64,000 nucleotides of DNA from Acidimicrobiaceae bacterium (GTDB lineage Bacteria > Actinomycetota > Acidimicrobiia > Acidimicrobiales > Aldehydirespiratoraceae), in contig VXTM01000010.1 in assembly GCA_009837445.1 (NCBI GenBank), positions 46,045 to 110,044 of the forward strand, written 5' to 3'. The translations under genes and the position numbers were made by a program. How positions within the stretch are numbered: the first letter of the stretch is position 1; each line of letters starts with the position of its first letter. Under the pieces are notes generated by a model. It ran no database searches. It had not been told where the DNA came from and saw only the letters and a program-made list of their open reading frames with translations. Shown piece by piece: positions 31,798-40,134 of the stretch.

Positions 31798-33975
31798 TTG
31801 ACCAGTCGCCATCCCGATCTAGAAGCCGAGCAGGCTTACTTCGACCTCGCGCACGCCTGCCTCGACACGGCCCGCGAGCGGGCCACTATGGCGACGTCGG
31901 TGTTCCGCACCGGCCGGGGCGGCACCACCCAGGCCCGGTTCGAGCGCGAGGCCATGCTCGAGGCGGCCCTGGCCCGGCTGACCCGGCTCGACATCGGCGA
32001 CCGGTCGCTGGTGTTCGGCCGCATCGATCCGGTCGCCACGGGGGAGCGGTTCTACATCGGGCGCGTCGGGCTGTGGGACGCCGACCACGACCCGATCGTG
32101 GTCGACTGGCGGGCGCCGGTGGCCGAGCCCTTCTACCGGGCCACCGGGCGGGAGCCGCTCGGCCTCGAGCGCCGCCGGCACTTCGCGTCCCGGGGTAGCA
32201 CCCTGCTGGGCATCGAGGACGAGTTCTTCGGCGACAAGGCCGCCATCGGCCTCGACATCGCCGACCGGGACGTCGACGGCTCCGCCGACGGTGCGGCCGT
32301 GCCGGCAGACGGCTCGGGTGACGGCCCGCCGGTCTCGGGTGCCCTGATCGCTTCGCTGGAGGAGGCTCGAACCGGCCGCCTCAAGGACGTGGTGGCCACC
32401 ATCCAGAGCGAGCAGGACCGGGTGATCCGCTCCGAGCTGCCCGGTGTGCTGGTCGTGCAGGGCGGGCCCGGGACCGGCAAGACGGTCGTAGCCCTTCACC
32501 GGGCCGCCTATCTCCTCTACACGCACCGGTTCCCCCTGGAGAGCCAGGGAGTGCTGGTGGTGGGCCCGAACCGGCTCTTCCTCGCCTACATCGAGCAGGT
32601 GCTGCCCTCCCTGGGCGAGGCGGGCGTGGAGCAGGCCGTGCTGGCCGACCTGCTCAGCCCGGCCGTACGGGTCGCTGGTCTCGACGACGAGACCGTCGGG
32701 CGGGTCAAGGGCGACCCCCGCATGGCTGGCGTGCTGAGACGAGCGGTGCGCGACCGCCGCCGCCCGCTGCGCCGGGACCTGGTCGTGGGCTTCGAGTTGC
32801 AGCGGCTGCGCATCACCGTGGAGCAGTCCGCCGGGATCGTCGACGACGTCTCCCGCCGGATCCGCAAGCACAACGCCGGACGCAGGCTCGTCGAGGAGGC
32901 GTTCTTCGCGGCTCTGGCCGCCAGCGGCCGGCGTGCCGCCGATCCGGCCGAGGTCCGGGAGGGCCTCGCGGATGTGATCGAGGTTCGGGAGGCGCTTGAG
33001 TGGATGTGGCCGGTGCTCACGCCGGCCCATCTGGTGAACGATCTGTACGGGTCGAGGGCCCTGCTGCGCTCGGCCGGCGCGGGACGGCTCGACGACGACG
33101 AGATCGACCTGCTGCACCGGCCTCGGCCCGGGCACGCCTCCGAGGTGACGTGGTCCTTCCAGGATGTGCCGGTGCTCGACGAGGCGAGGGCCCTGCTGGG
33201 GTACCGGCCCGGGCACCGCGACGAGGACGCGGTGCTGACCTACGGCCACATCGTGGTGGACGAGGCTCAGGACCTGTCCCCGATGGAGCTTCGCATGATC
33301 GCCCGGCGCAGCCTCAACGGCTCGATGTCGGTGGTGGGCGACATCGCGCAGGCCACCGGATCCTGGGCCCACGAGGACTGGGAGTCGGTGCTGGAGGGCC
33401 TGCCCGACCGGCGCCCGCCGCGCCGGGTCGAGCTCACGCTGGGCTACCGGATCCCGGCGCCGGCCATGGAACTGGCCAACCGGGTGCTGCCTCACGCCGC
33501 GCCCGGCGCCGTGCCTCCCCGGACGGTGCGCACCGTCGGCGACGAGCCCCGAGTGGTGTCGTGCGGCACCGCAGCCGACCAGAACGGCTTCGACGGCCCG
33601 GCGGTCTCGCTGGGGGAGACGCTGGCCGAGGTCATCGCCCACGAGCGGGCCGAGGTGGGCGAGGGCAACGTGGCCGTGATCGTGCCCGACTCGCTCCACG
33701 AGGGGCTCCGGACGGATCTAAAGGACCGTTCGGTGGTGTTCGGCGGCCCGGGCCGCGCCGGTCTCGAGCAGCAGGTGACGCTGGTGCCGGTGCGCCTGGT
33801 GAAGGGCCTAGAGGTCGACGCCGCGGTGGTGGTCGAGCCGGCCCGCATAGTGGCCGAGGAGTGCCAGGGAGTGCGCTCGCTGTACGTGGCCCTCACCAGG
33901 GCGACCAAGCGGGTGACGGTCGTGCACGCCGAACCCCTGCCCGACGTTCTGGCCGAGCCCTACGCGGCGGCCTGA
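31798..33975 (+). CDS. HelD/HelR-like RNA polymerase-associated UvrD-type ATPase
   Basis: Superfamily 1 helicase-fold ATPase of 725 residues. The N-terminus LEAEQAYFDLAHACLDTARE is the coiled-coil arm of HelD-like proteins that reaches into RNA polymerase. Walker A is QGGPGTGKTVVALHRAAYLL near residue 221, Walker B IVVDEAQDLSPMELRMI, motif III VVGDIAQATGSWAH, and motif VI SLYVALTRATKRVTVVH. HelD proteins release RNA polymerase from stalled or rifampicin-bound states; the actinobacterial form HelR gives drug tolerance. TTG is the only in-frame start near the N-terminal arm; no clear ribosome binding site is seen. Divergent from the patatin gene with a 118-base AT-richer gap. Confidence 0.85.
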   Translation: MTSRHPDLEAEQAYFDLAHACLDTARERATMATSVFRTGRGGTTQARFEREAMLEAALARLTRLDIGDRSLVFGRIDPVATGERFYIGRVGLWDADHDPIVVDWRAPVAEPFYRATGREPLGLERRRHFASRGSTLLGIEDEFFGDKAAIGLDIADRDVDGSADGAAVPADGSGDGPPVSGALIASLEEARTGRLKDVVATIQSEQDRVIRSELPGVLVVQGGPGTGKTVVALHRAAYLLYTHRFPLESQGVLVVGPNRLFLAYIEQVLPSLGEAGVEQAVLADLLSPAVRVAGLDDETVGRVKGDPRMAGVLRRAVRDRRRPLRRDLVVGFELQRLRITVEQSAGIVDDVSRRIRKHNAGRRLVEEAFFAALAASGRRAADPAEVREGLADVIEVREALEWMWPVLTPAHLVNDLYGSRALLRSAGAGRLDDDEIDLLHRPRPGHASEVTWSFQDVPVLDEARALLGYRPGHRDEDAVLTYGHIVVDEAQDLSPMELRMIARRSLNGSMSVVGDIAQATGSWAHEDWESVLEGLPDRRPPRRVELTLGYRIPAPAMELANRVLPHAAPGAVPPRTVRTVGDEPRVVSCGTAADQNGFDGPAVSLGETLAEVIAHERAEVGEGNVAVIVPDSLHEGLRTDLKDRSVVFGGPGRAGLEQQVTLVPVRLVKGLEVDAAVVVEPARIVAEECQGVRSLYVALTRATKRVTVVHAEPLPDVLAEPYAAA

Positions 33976-34000
33976 GCCGTCGCAGTCAGGACCGCTAGGG

Positions 34001-34031
34001 TTGACACCGTGAGGACTACCGGCGTTAAGGT
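34001..34031 (+). promoter_or_regulatory. predicted promoter giving a leaderless or near-leaderless mRNA
   Basis: TTGACA (34001-34006) and TAAGGT (34026-34031, TANNNT pattern) have a 19-base spacer, placing the transcription start about at the A of the ATG at 34039. A second candidate -10, TATAAG at 34031-34036, is too close to the ATG for a leader. The stretch is clearly more AT-rich than the surroundings. Confidence 0.4.
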
Positions 34032-34038
34032 ATAAGGC

Positions 34039-35226
34039 ATGCTTGATAGCGCCGCGGCGCCGATCGCCCCCGCGGCCCCCACCTCTCCGCAGCATTCGGC
34101 GATTCCCACTCCTCGCCGGGGCCGGGGGATCCTGGTGGAGGATGCCAGCGTCGCCCTGGGCGGGGCCCCCGTGCTGCGCAACGCCTCGATCTCCGCGAAG
34201 CCGGGCCGCACGCTGGCGATCCTCGGGCCGAGCGGCTGTGGGAAGACCACGCTGCTGAGGGTGCTGGCCGGGCTTCAGCGGCTCGACTCCGGCCGGGTCG
34301 TGCTCGGCGGCAAGCTCATGGCCGGGCCGGCGGAACGAAAGAACGGTGCTGCCGGCAACGGAGCGTCGCGGAACGGGCACTCACCGCAGATGGTCCATGT
34401 GGCCGCCGACAAGCGGGGCGTGGGCATGGTGTTCCAGGACTGGTCGCTGTTCCCGCATCTCACCGTGGCCGCCAACGTGGCCTTCGGCCTGCCCCGCGCC
34501 GAGCGCCCCCGCACCCGGGTGCTGCCGCGGCCGGCGTCGAGCCGGGTGCGCGACCTCCTTGAGATGGTGGGTATCGCTGAACTGGCCGACCGGCTGCCCA
34601 GCTCGCTGTCGGGCGGGCAGCAGCAGCGGGTGGCATTGGCCCGGGCGCTGGCGCCGCAGCCTTCGGTGCTGCTGCTGGACGAGCCCTTCTCCAGCCTCGA
34701 CACCACCCTGAGAGTGGAGGTCAGGGCAGAGGTGGCCGGGTTGCTTCGGGAGCTGGAAGTCACGTGCGTGTTCGTGACCCACGACCAGGACGAGGCCTTC
34801 GTGCTCGGCGACGAGGTGGCTGTGATGCGCGACGGCGAGGTGATCCAGCAGGCACCGCCGGCGGTGCTCTACGAGCGCCCCGCCGACCGGTGGCTGGCCG
34901 GCTTCGTGGGCGAGGCCGACACCGTGTCCGGCAACGCCGACGGCGACATCGCCTACACCGCCCTGGGGCCCATGAAGCTCCAGTCCCCCCTCCACGGCGA
35001 GGTGGACGTGCTGCTGCGGCCCGAGGAGCTCGCGTTGACCGAGGGCAGCTCGGGCACCGTCGACCACATCGAGTTCTTCGGCCACGACACGCTGTACTAC
35101 GTGCGTAGGACCGGCGGCGCCGTGCTGCGATGCCGGGCCACCGGGTCTCCGCGGTTCGGGATCGGCGCGGGGGTCGACATCTGTCACAGCGGCGTGCGCA
35201 CCGTGGCCTTCCCCCGAGCCTCCTAG
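34039..35226 (+). CDS. ABC transporter ATPase, PotA/FbpC-like with TOBE domain
   Basis: 395-residue importer-type ATPase. Walker A is LGPSGCGKTTLLRV near residue 61, Q-loop VFQDWSLFPHL, signature LSGGQQQRVALARAL, Walker B LLLDEPFSSLD, and switch VTHDQDEA. The N-terminal 28 residues are Ala/Pro-rich, and between Walker A and the Q-loop there is an insertion (RKNGAAGNGASRNGHS) not typical of the family. A TOBE-like C-terminal domain follows. Such ATPases energise uptake of iron, polyamines, or sugars, but no permease or binding-protein gene lies next to it, so its partners are elsewhere. It is convergent with the Rieske gene, with a 4-base overlap of their stops. Confidence 0.88.
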   Translation: MLDSAAAPIAPAAPTSPQHSAIPTPRRGRGILVEDASVALGGAPVLRNASISAKPGRTLAILGPSGCGKTTLLRVLAGLQRLDSGRVVLGGKLMAGPAERKNGAAGNGASRNGHSPQMVHVAADKRGVGMVFQDWSLFPHLTVAANVAFGLPRAERPRTRVLPRPASSRVRDLLEMVGIAELADRLPSSLSGGQQQRVALARALAPQPSVLLLDEPFSSLDTTLRVEVRAEVAGLLRELEVTCVFVTHDQDEAFVLGDEVAVMRDGEVIQQAPPAVLYERPADRWLAGFVGEADTVSGNADGDIAYTALGPMKLQSPLHGEVDVLLRPEELALTEGSSGTVDHIEFFGHDTLYYVRRTGGAVLRCRATGSPRFGIGAGVDICHSGVRTVAFPRAS

Positions 35227-36269
35227 CTGGAGACTCCCGCGCCGGCCTCGGCTACCAGGTCGGCGAGCATCCTGCGCATTTCCAGCGTGATGCGGTCGGC
35301 CTTGGAGTGGTACTCCAGCGCCGGGACCAGCGGCACGGCCTTGGTGCCGATGCGCTGCAGGAGTTCCTGATCCTCGTCGGCCACCTCCAGCTGGAAGCCC
35401 ACCGCCTCCGCGATGGCGTCGGGCTCGTCTTCGATGTCGGTTCGGTAGTCGGTGCAGTAGAGCCGGGTGGTGGTGGCGTTCACGGGCTGGTGGCAGAAGC
35501 TGATGGTCAGCACCACGTTCTCCTCGGGATAGCCGATTCGCAGGTACACGTGGTGGGGGGCGGTGAACACGAATAGCAGCTCCCGTTCCACCACCTTGTA
35601 GTCGCCCTTGGATCCCGACGATTCGGCCAGCGACTTGGTGAAGTGGCGGTGGTGGGCCGTGAAGCGCCAGCCGTCGCGTTCCATCTTGTAGTCCCGCACC
35701 AGCTTGTCGTCCTCGTCGCCGAAGGTGGCCAGGTGCACGAACGGGAGATGACCCAGGTCCAGGAAGTTGTCGGCCATCTGGGCCGCACCCGCGTTCCAGT
35801 CCAGCGGCGGGAGGGGGCAGGTGACGAAGTCGGGGTCGTGGTGCTCGGGCACCTCCGGCAGGGGGGCGATGGGGTCCTCCGGCGCCAGCCACACCAGATC
35901 CAACGATTCGGTCACCCCGGCGGCCGCGGTGGCGCAGGCCCGCGCCGGGATCGGCAGGTCGGGGTCCACCGCCGGGATCTCAACGCAGGTGCCGTCGGCC
36001 GCGAACCGGAAGCCGTGGTAGGCGCAGCGCAGCGTGTCACCCACGATGGTTCCCGCGCTCAGCGGCGAGTAGCGGTGCGGGCACGGGTCCCGCAGCGCGG
36101 TGAGCTGGCCGCCCAGCCGCACCAGGCACCAGCGCTCGCCGAGCAGGTCGACCGCCATCGGCCCGTCGTCGCCGACATCGGCGCTGCGGGCCACCGGATG
36201 CCAGCAGCGACGCAGGGCCGGGTGCTCGTTGTCGATCCAGGTTGTGCTCCAGGACGGGTCGGCGTTCAT
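35223..36269 (-). CDS. Rieske non-haem iron oxygenase, one-component vanillate-demethylase type
   Basis: 348 residues. Rieske cluster ligands CPHR-x16-CAYHG near residues 63-86, followed by the catalytic domain with the bridging Asp and facial triad region MADNFLDLGHLPFVH (Asp, two His) near 165-180. This is the monooxygenase/demethylase branch related to VanA and dicamba or caffeine demethylases, which hydroxylate a methyl group of an aromatic or N-methyl compound so that formaldehyde leaves. No reductase or ferredoxin gene is adjacent. It lies at the end of a run of four minus-strand genes starting at the divergent promoter near 40.1 kb, after two amidohydrolases and the PanB-like gene, 19 bases from the first amidohydrolase. 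Confidence 0.9.
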   Translation of the reverse strand: MNADPSWSTTWIDNEHPALRRCWHPVARSADVGDDGPMAVDLLGERWCLVRLGGQLTALRDPCPHRYSPLSAGTIVGDTLRCAYHGFRFAADGTCVEIPAVDPDLPIPARACATAAAGVTESLDLVWLAPEDPIAPLPEVPEHHDPDFVTCPLPPLDWNAGAAQMADNFLDLGHLPFVHLATFGDEDDKLVRDYKMERDGWRFTAHHRHFTKSLAESSGSKGDYKVVERELLFVFTAPHHVYLRIGYPEENVVLTISFCHQPVNATTTRLYCTDYRTDIEDEPDAIAEAVGFQLEVADEDQELLQRIGTKAVPLVPALEYHSKADRITLEMRRMLADLVAEAGAGVSS

Positions 36270-36288
36270 GAGTCCCCCTTTGCCTCCT

Positions 36289-37779
36289 CTACTCGGCGGC
36301 CCCGAAGGCCGGCGTGATCCGGGCCAACCGTTCGACGGGAGCCGGCCGGGCCATCTCGTAGTCGTGGATCTCGGTCAGCACGTCCACGTAGCGGTCATAG
36401 AAGGCCCGGCGCTCGGGCAGGCTCTCGTGAAAGCGCCGCTGCAGGGCGCGGGACCGCTCGGCCATGGCGCTCTCGTCGACACGGGTCGACCGGCCCTCGG
36501 AGACCACCGGTTCGCCGTCGACGATCACGGTGTGCACCGACTGTCCGTGCTCGGCCAGCACCAGACTGGTGGCCAGGCCCTCGGCGTGCACCGGAACATG
36601 GCGCTCGGTGTCCAGCAGCACTATGTCGGCCTTGCTGCCTGCCTGCAGCGAGCCCAGCGGCTGGCCCAGCGCGGCCGCGCCGCCCTGCAGGCACATCCTC
36701 CAGATCTCGGGGGCCTGCGGCCATCGCAGGTGAGATCCGTGCAGCGTCTGCATGAGCGTGGCGAACTTCATGGCCTCGAACATGTTCTGGTTGTCGTTGG
36801 AGGCCGCGCCGTCCGCGCCGAGGGCCACGCTGACGCCGCCCTCGAGCAGGTCGGCCACCGGCAGGATGCCGGACCCGCACCGCAGGTTCGACACCGGGTT
36901 GTGCACGATGGTGGCCCCGCAGCGCTGAACCGTCGCGAACTCGTCGGAGTCCATCCACACGCAGTGGGCCAGGCTGGAGCCCGGCCTCAGCATCCCGAGA
37001 TCCTCAAGGTACGAGACGCTGGATCGCCCGTAGCGCTCGAGGTTGGCACCGATCTGCGTCCTGGTCTCCAGCACATGGGTGTGGAACCCAGCGTCGCGCT
37101 CGCGGGCCAAGCTGGCCAGGCCGTCCATCAGCTCGTGGCTGCAGCGCTGCGGTGCCGATGGCCCCACCATCGGGGTCAGCCGGGAGTGGGCGCCCTGCCA
37201 GCGATTGAAGAACCTCGCCATGGATTCCAGCAGCCCCTCCGCCTCGAACGGGTCGCCGAGCGGTTCGGGCCTGGGGCCCGAGGCTCCCGAGAACGACATC
37301 GTGTCGAAGATGTCGAGGTCGCCGATCATGGGGGCCAGCCCGGCCCGCATCCCGGCGTCGGAGTAGGCGCTCATGATGGCCTCGGAGTAGTCCTCGAAGT
37401 CCCAGGGCGCGACCCAGCCGTGGTCGAGCACCGCGGTGCAGCCCGACTCCAGCATCTCCAGCGCCCCGGCCATGGCCAGCGTGTAGCGGTCCTCGGCGGT
37501 GATGGGGGGCTTCCCGAACACGGCCCACATCAGCCACAGGTCGAGCGGCAGGTTCGGGGTGGTCCCCCGGTCGAGGTTCTGGGCCGAGTGGGTGTGGGCG
37601 TTGATCAAGCCCGGCATGGCCACCATCCGGTCGGCGTCGATCACCCTGGCCGACCCGGCGCGCAGGCCCGGACCGACGTCGGTGATGGTGCCGTCCTCGG
37701 TTCTGATGTCGGCCACCCGCAGCGGGCCGTCGGCGTCGAGGATCGTGGCCCCCTTGACCAGCAGCTGAGAGTTGCTCAC
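36289..37779 (-). CDS. amidohydrolase superfamily, TrzN/AtzB-like hydrolase 1
   Basis: 496-residue metal-dependent deaminase or hydrolase. HxH in INAHTHSAQN near residue 60, third His in GFHTHVLE near 235, fourth His in LAHCVWM and Asp in LGADGAASND. These are the one-metal ATZ/TRZ/SsnA subgroup ligands, which remove amino, alkylamino or chloro groups from N-heterocycles or hydrolyse guanine-like rings. It is 13 bases from a second paralogous amidohydrolase and, with the oxygenases, suggests degradation of a nitrogen-containing ring. Members of this group are promiscuous, so the substrate is not predictable. Part of the four-gene run served by the operator-bearing promoter at 40.1 kb. Confidence 0.92.
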   Translation of the reverse strand: MSNSQLLVKGATILDADGPLRVADIRTEDGTITDVGPGLRAGSARVIDADRMVAMPGLINAHTHSAQNLDRGTTPNLPLDLWLMWAVFGKPPITAEDRYTLAMAGALEMLESGCTAVLDHGWVAPWDFEDYSEAIMSAYSDAGMRAGLAPMIGDLDIFDTMSFSGASGPRPEPLGDPFEAEGLLESMARFFNRWQGAHSRLTPMVGPSAPQRCSHELMDGLASLARERDAGFHTHVLETRTQIGANLERYGRSSVSYLEDLGMLRPGSSLAHCVWMDSDEFATVQRCGATIVHNPVSNLRCGSGILPVADLLEGGVSVALGADGAASNDNQNMFEAMKFATLMQTLHGSHLRWPQAPEIWRMCLQGGAAALGQPLGSLQAGSKADIVLLDTERHVPVHAEGLATSLVLAEHGQSVHTVIVDGEPVVSEGRSTRVDESAMAERSRALQRRFHESLPERRAFYDRYVDVLTEIHDYEMARPAPVERLARITPAFGAAE

Positions 37780-37792
37780 CGCTGCGTACCGG

Positions 37793-39226
37793 TTACAGGT
37801 AGTCGACGTTGGTGCCGAGCTGCACGTACCGGCGGGGCGCCATCTCCTCGATCATGCGGGCCCCCAGCGCTTCGGCCTCACCAAGGAGCGCCTCCTCGTC
37901 GATGGTCAGCAGCCGGCCCTCGTGCATCACGAGCTCGCCGGCCACGATCGTCGACTCGGCGTCGGTGCCCACCCCGTAGCGCACCAGGGTGGCCACCGGG
38001 TCCGTCGACGGGGTCAGTCGCACGTTGTTGGCGTCGATGACGCAGATGTCGGCGGCCTTGCCCTCCTCCAGCGATCCGATCTCGTCGTCCCACATCAGCA
38101 GCCGGGCGGCGTCGATGGTGCCCATCTCGAAGGCGTCGTTGCAGGAGAACCCGTAGGGGTCGAACAGCGGCATGGCCGCCTGGTTGTGCATGATGTGAGC
38201 GATCCGCATCAGCTTCAGCAGGTCGTTGATGATGGTGTCGCAGCCCAGCCCGACGGTTATGCCCCGGGCCCGCATCAGCGGAACCCGGGTGACGGCCGAC
38301 ATGATGTCGGTGCACACCACCGGGGCGTGGGCCAGCTTGGCCCCGGCCTCGGCCATCAGGTCGATCTCGCGGTCGGTGGTGAGCATGGCGTGGATGGCCA
38401 CCAGCCGCTCGGTCAGGGCACCGATTGAGGCTAGGTGCTCCAGGGGCCGGTGCCCGAACAGCGAAACGCTCAGCTCGATTTCCTCGCGGTCGCGGTTGAT
38501 GTGGGTCATGATCCCGGTGCCCCACTGCTGCACCATCTCGTCGGTGGCCAGGTAGCGCTCGTCCGAGCACGACGGCACGCCCAGGTTGTGCACCCAGGGC
38601 CTCAGCCGTCCCTTGCCCCGCTCGAACCACTTCTTGAAGAACTCCTCGGTGTAGGCCAGGTCGTCGGCGAGCAGGGCCGGGTCGTCGCGGTACCACGACT
38701 TCTCGGTGATCTGCTCGTAGTTGCCGGCCAGCCGCGACTCCCGGTCCCACATGCCCCGGGCCAGCGCGCAGCGGATGCCGGTCTCCATGACGGTCTCGGC
38801 AATGGGCTCCTCGTGGGCCACGGTGCAGGTGGTCTCGGTCATGGTGGTGACGCCGGCCCTGAGGAGCTGGGCGAAGGCCACCTGGGCGCTGACCCGCACA
38901 TCGTCGGTGTCCTGGATGTCCTCGGCCGGGATGTAGATGCGGTAAATGTTGGGGAAGTCCTCCACCGTGCTCTCCCGGCACAGCGCCTGCGCGATGTGGT
39001 TGTGGCAGTCGATCAGCCCGGGGATCACGTAGCGCCGTGCCCCGCCGATGCGGAGGGCGTCGGGGTGCCGGGACCTCAACTCGTCGGCTTTGCCCACTGC
39101 GGCGATGCGGTCCCCGGCGACGGCCACCGCGCCGTCACTGATGATCCGCCGGTCGGGGTCCATGGTCACCACCGTTCCCTCGACGAGCATCGTGACCGGC
39201 TCGGCGGCGGCCGGATCACCCGTCAT
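37793..39226 (-). CDS. amidohydrolase superfamily, TrzN/AtzB-like hydrolase 2
   Basis: 477 residues from ATG MTGDPAAAEPVTMLVEG. I choose this start because it overlaps the stop of the PanB-like gene by four bases (ATGA); a longer start nine codons upstream also exists. Metal ligands: HxH in IDCHNHIAQ near residue 80, His in IMTHINRDREE, His in VAIHAMLT and Asp in LGCDTIINDL. It diverges clearly from hydrolase 1, so the two may act on successive intermediates. ATZ/TRZ-type enzymes act on cyclic amidines, guanine or triazines. The conserved methionine-rich region MRIAHIMHNQAAMPL differs from usual members and could shape the substrate pocket. Confidence 0.9.
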   Translation of the reverse strand: MTGDPAAAEPVTMLVEGTVVTMDPDRRIISDGAVAVAGDRIAAVGKADELRSRHPDALRIGGARRYVIPGLIDCHNHIAQALCRESTVEDFPNIYRIYIPAEDIQDTDDVRVSAQVAFAQLLRAGVTTMTETTCTVAHEEPIAETVMETGIRCALARGMWDRESRLAGNYEQITEKSWYRDDPALLADDLAYTEEFFKKWFERGKGRLRPWVHNLGVPSCSDERYLATDEMVQQWGTGIMTHINRDREEIELSVSLFGHRPLEHLASIGALTERLVAIHAMLTTDREIDLMAEAGAKLAHAPVVCTDIMSAVTRVPLMRARGITVGLGCDTIINDLLKLMRIAHIMHNQAAMPLFDPYGFSCNDAFEMGTIDAARLLMWDDEIGSLEEGKAADICVIDANNVRLTPSTDPVATLVRYGVGTDAESTIVAGELVMHEGRLLTIDEEALLGEAEALGARMIEEMAPRRYVQLGTNVDYL

Positions 39227-40089
39227 CTGAGTTGTCTGGCTATCTCCGCCCATGGCACTCCTCCGTGGTCATTGTTGTCGACGCCCGTCTCGTCCTCTGC
39301 GTTGAGCGCAGCGATGAACCGGGCTAGCTCGGTCTCGTCGACTTGCAGTTTGTGCCTTTCGGCCGGGTACGCGCCGCTGACGACGTCGTCCCGGTACTCG
39401 GAGTATGCGGCCACCCGCTCGGCGTGGAGGCGCTCGTACTCGGCCCTGAAGTCGCGGTACTTCTTGGAGTGGCGGGGGTAGTGGCCGGTGTTGGTGCCGA
39501 GGATGTCCATGCTGAACAGGTATTGGGCGTCGCATCCGGCCCCCGACCCCATCGAGATAAGGAACAGCGAGCTCCGTTCGAAGATGGCGGCCGCCACCGG
39601 CTCGGGCACGAGCTCGATCTCGGCCGCGAACGCCCCGGCCTCCTCCAGCGCCCTGGCCTGGCGCCACACCCTGAGCGCGCTCTCGGCCGTCTTGCCGACC
39701 GCCCGGTACCCGCCGTACCAGGTCCGGTGGGTGGGGATGAAGCCGATGTGGCCCACCACCGGCAGCCCCTCGGCCGCCAGCCGGGCCACGGTGTCGAGCC
39801 CCGCGGCGCAGTAGACCGCGTCGGCGCCGTGGCGGTACACGGCCATGCCCATGCGCAGGTACTCGTCGGTGGTGGCATGGACCCCGTAGGCCAGCGCGGC
39901 GATGATGAAGGTGGTGGGGGCGGCCTCCCGGACCTCGCCGCTCATCATCTCGTCGGGCAGGCACATCATGTCGAGGCCGGCCTCCTCCGCCGCCCGGACC
40001 TCGTCCAGGGACAGCACGAAGATGTCGGTCAGCTGGCGCTTCCCCTTGCCGGCGATGAGCTCGGCGACGGTGGGCTTGGCCCGTGTCAC
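39223..40089 (-). CDS. PanB/PEP-mutase-fold protein with altered metal site
   Basis: 288 residues with the TIM-barrel fold of ketopantoate hydroxymethyltransferase (PanB). Compared with PanB, Asp46 (LPDEMM) and Glu159 (IELVPEP, the general base) are kept, but the two other magnesium ligands are lost: Ala65 in place of Asp84 and Ala95 in place of Glu114, and Lys112 is Tyr93. It also has VVGHIGFIPTHRTWYGGYRA, matching PanB's VCGHLGLTPQ region. So it is probably not a true pantothenate enzyme but an aldolase- or lyase-like relative. GTG starts nearest the divergent operator; overlap ATGA with amidohydrolase 2 follows. First gene of the minus-strand arm of the catabolic cluster. Confidence 0.82.
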   Translation of the reverse strand: MTRAKPTVAELIAGKGKRQLTDIFVLSLDEVRAAEEAGLDMMCLPDEMMSGEVREAAPTTFIIAALAYGVHATTDEYLRMGMAVYRHGADAVYCAAGLDTVARLAAEGLPVVGHIGFIPTHRTWYGGYRAVGKTAESALRVWRQARALEEAGAFAAEIELVPEPVAAAIFERSSLFLISMGSGAGCDAQYLFSMDILGTNTGHYPRHSKKYRDFRAEYERLHAERVAAYSEYRDDVVSGAYPAERHKLQVDETELARFIAALNAEDETGVDNNDHGGVPWAEIARQLR

Positions 40090-40111
40090 GCAATGAAGAC
40101 AATCACAAGAC

Positions 40112-40126
40112 TTTGATACGATCAAA
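40112..40126. promoter_or_regulatory. operator-like palindrome TTTGAT-N3-ATCAAA, site 1
   Basis: Perfect six-base arms with a three-base centre (ACG). Lies in the 45-base gap between the divergent starts of the PanB-like gene and the aldo/keto reductase gene, hence positioned to control both directions. The same 15-base core occurs at 49253-49267. The region is AT-rich compared with its surroundings. Confidence 0.7.
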
Positions 40127-40134
40127 CACGCTCC

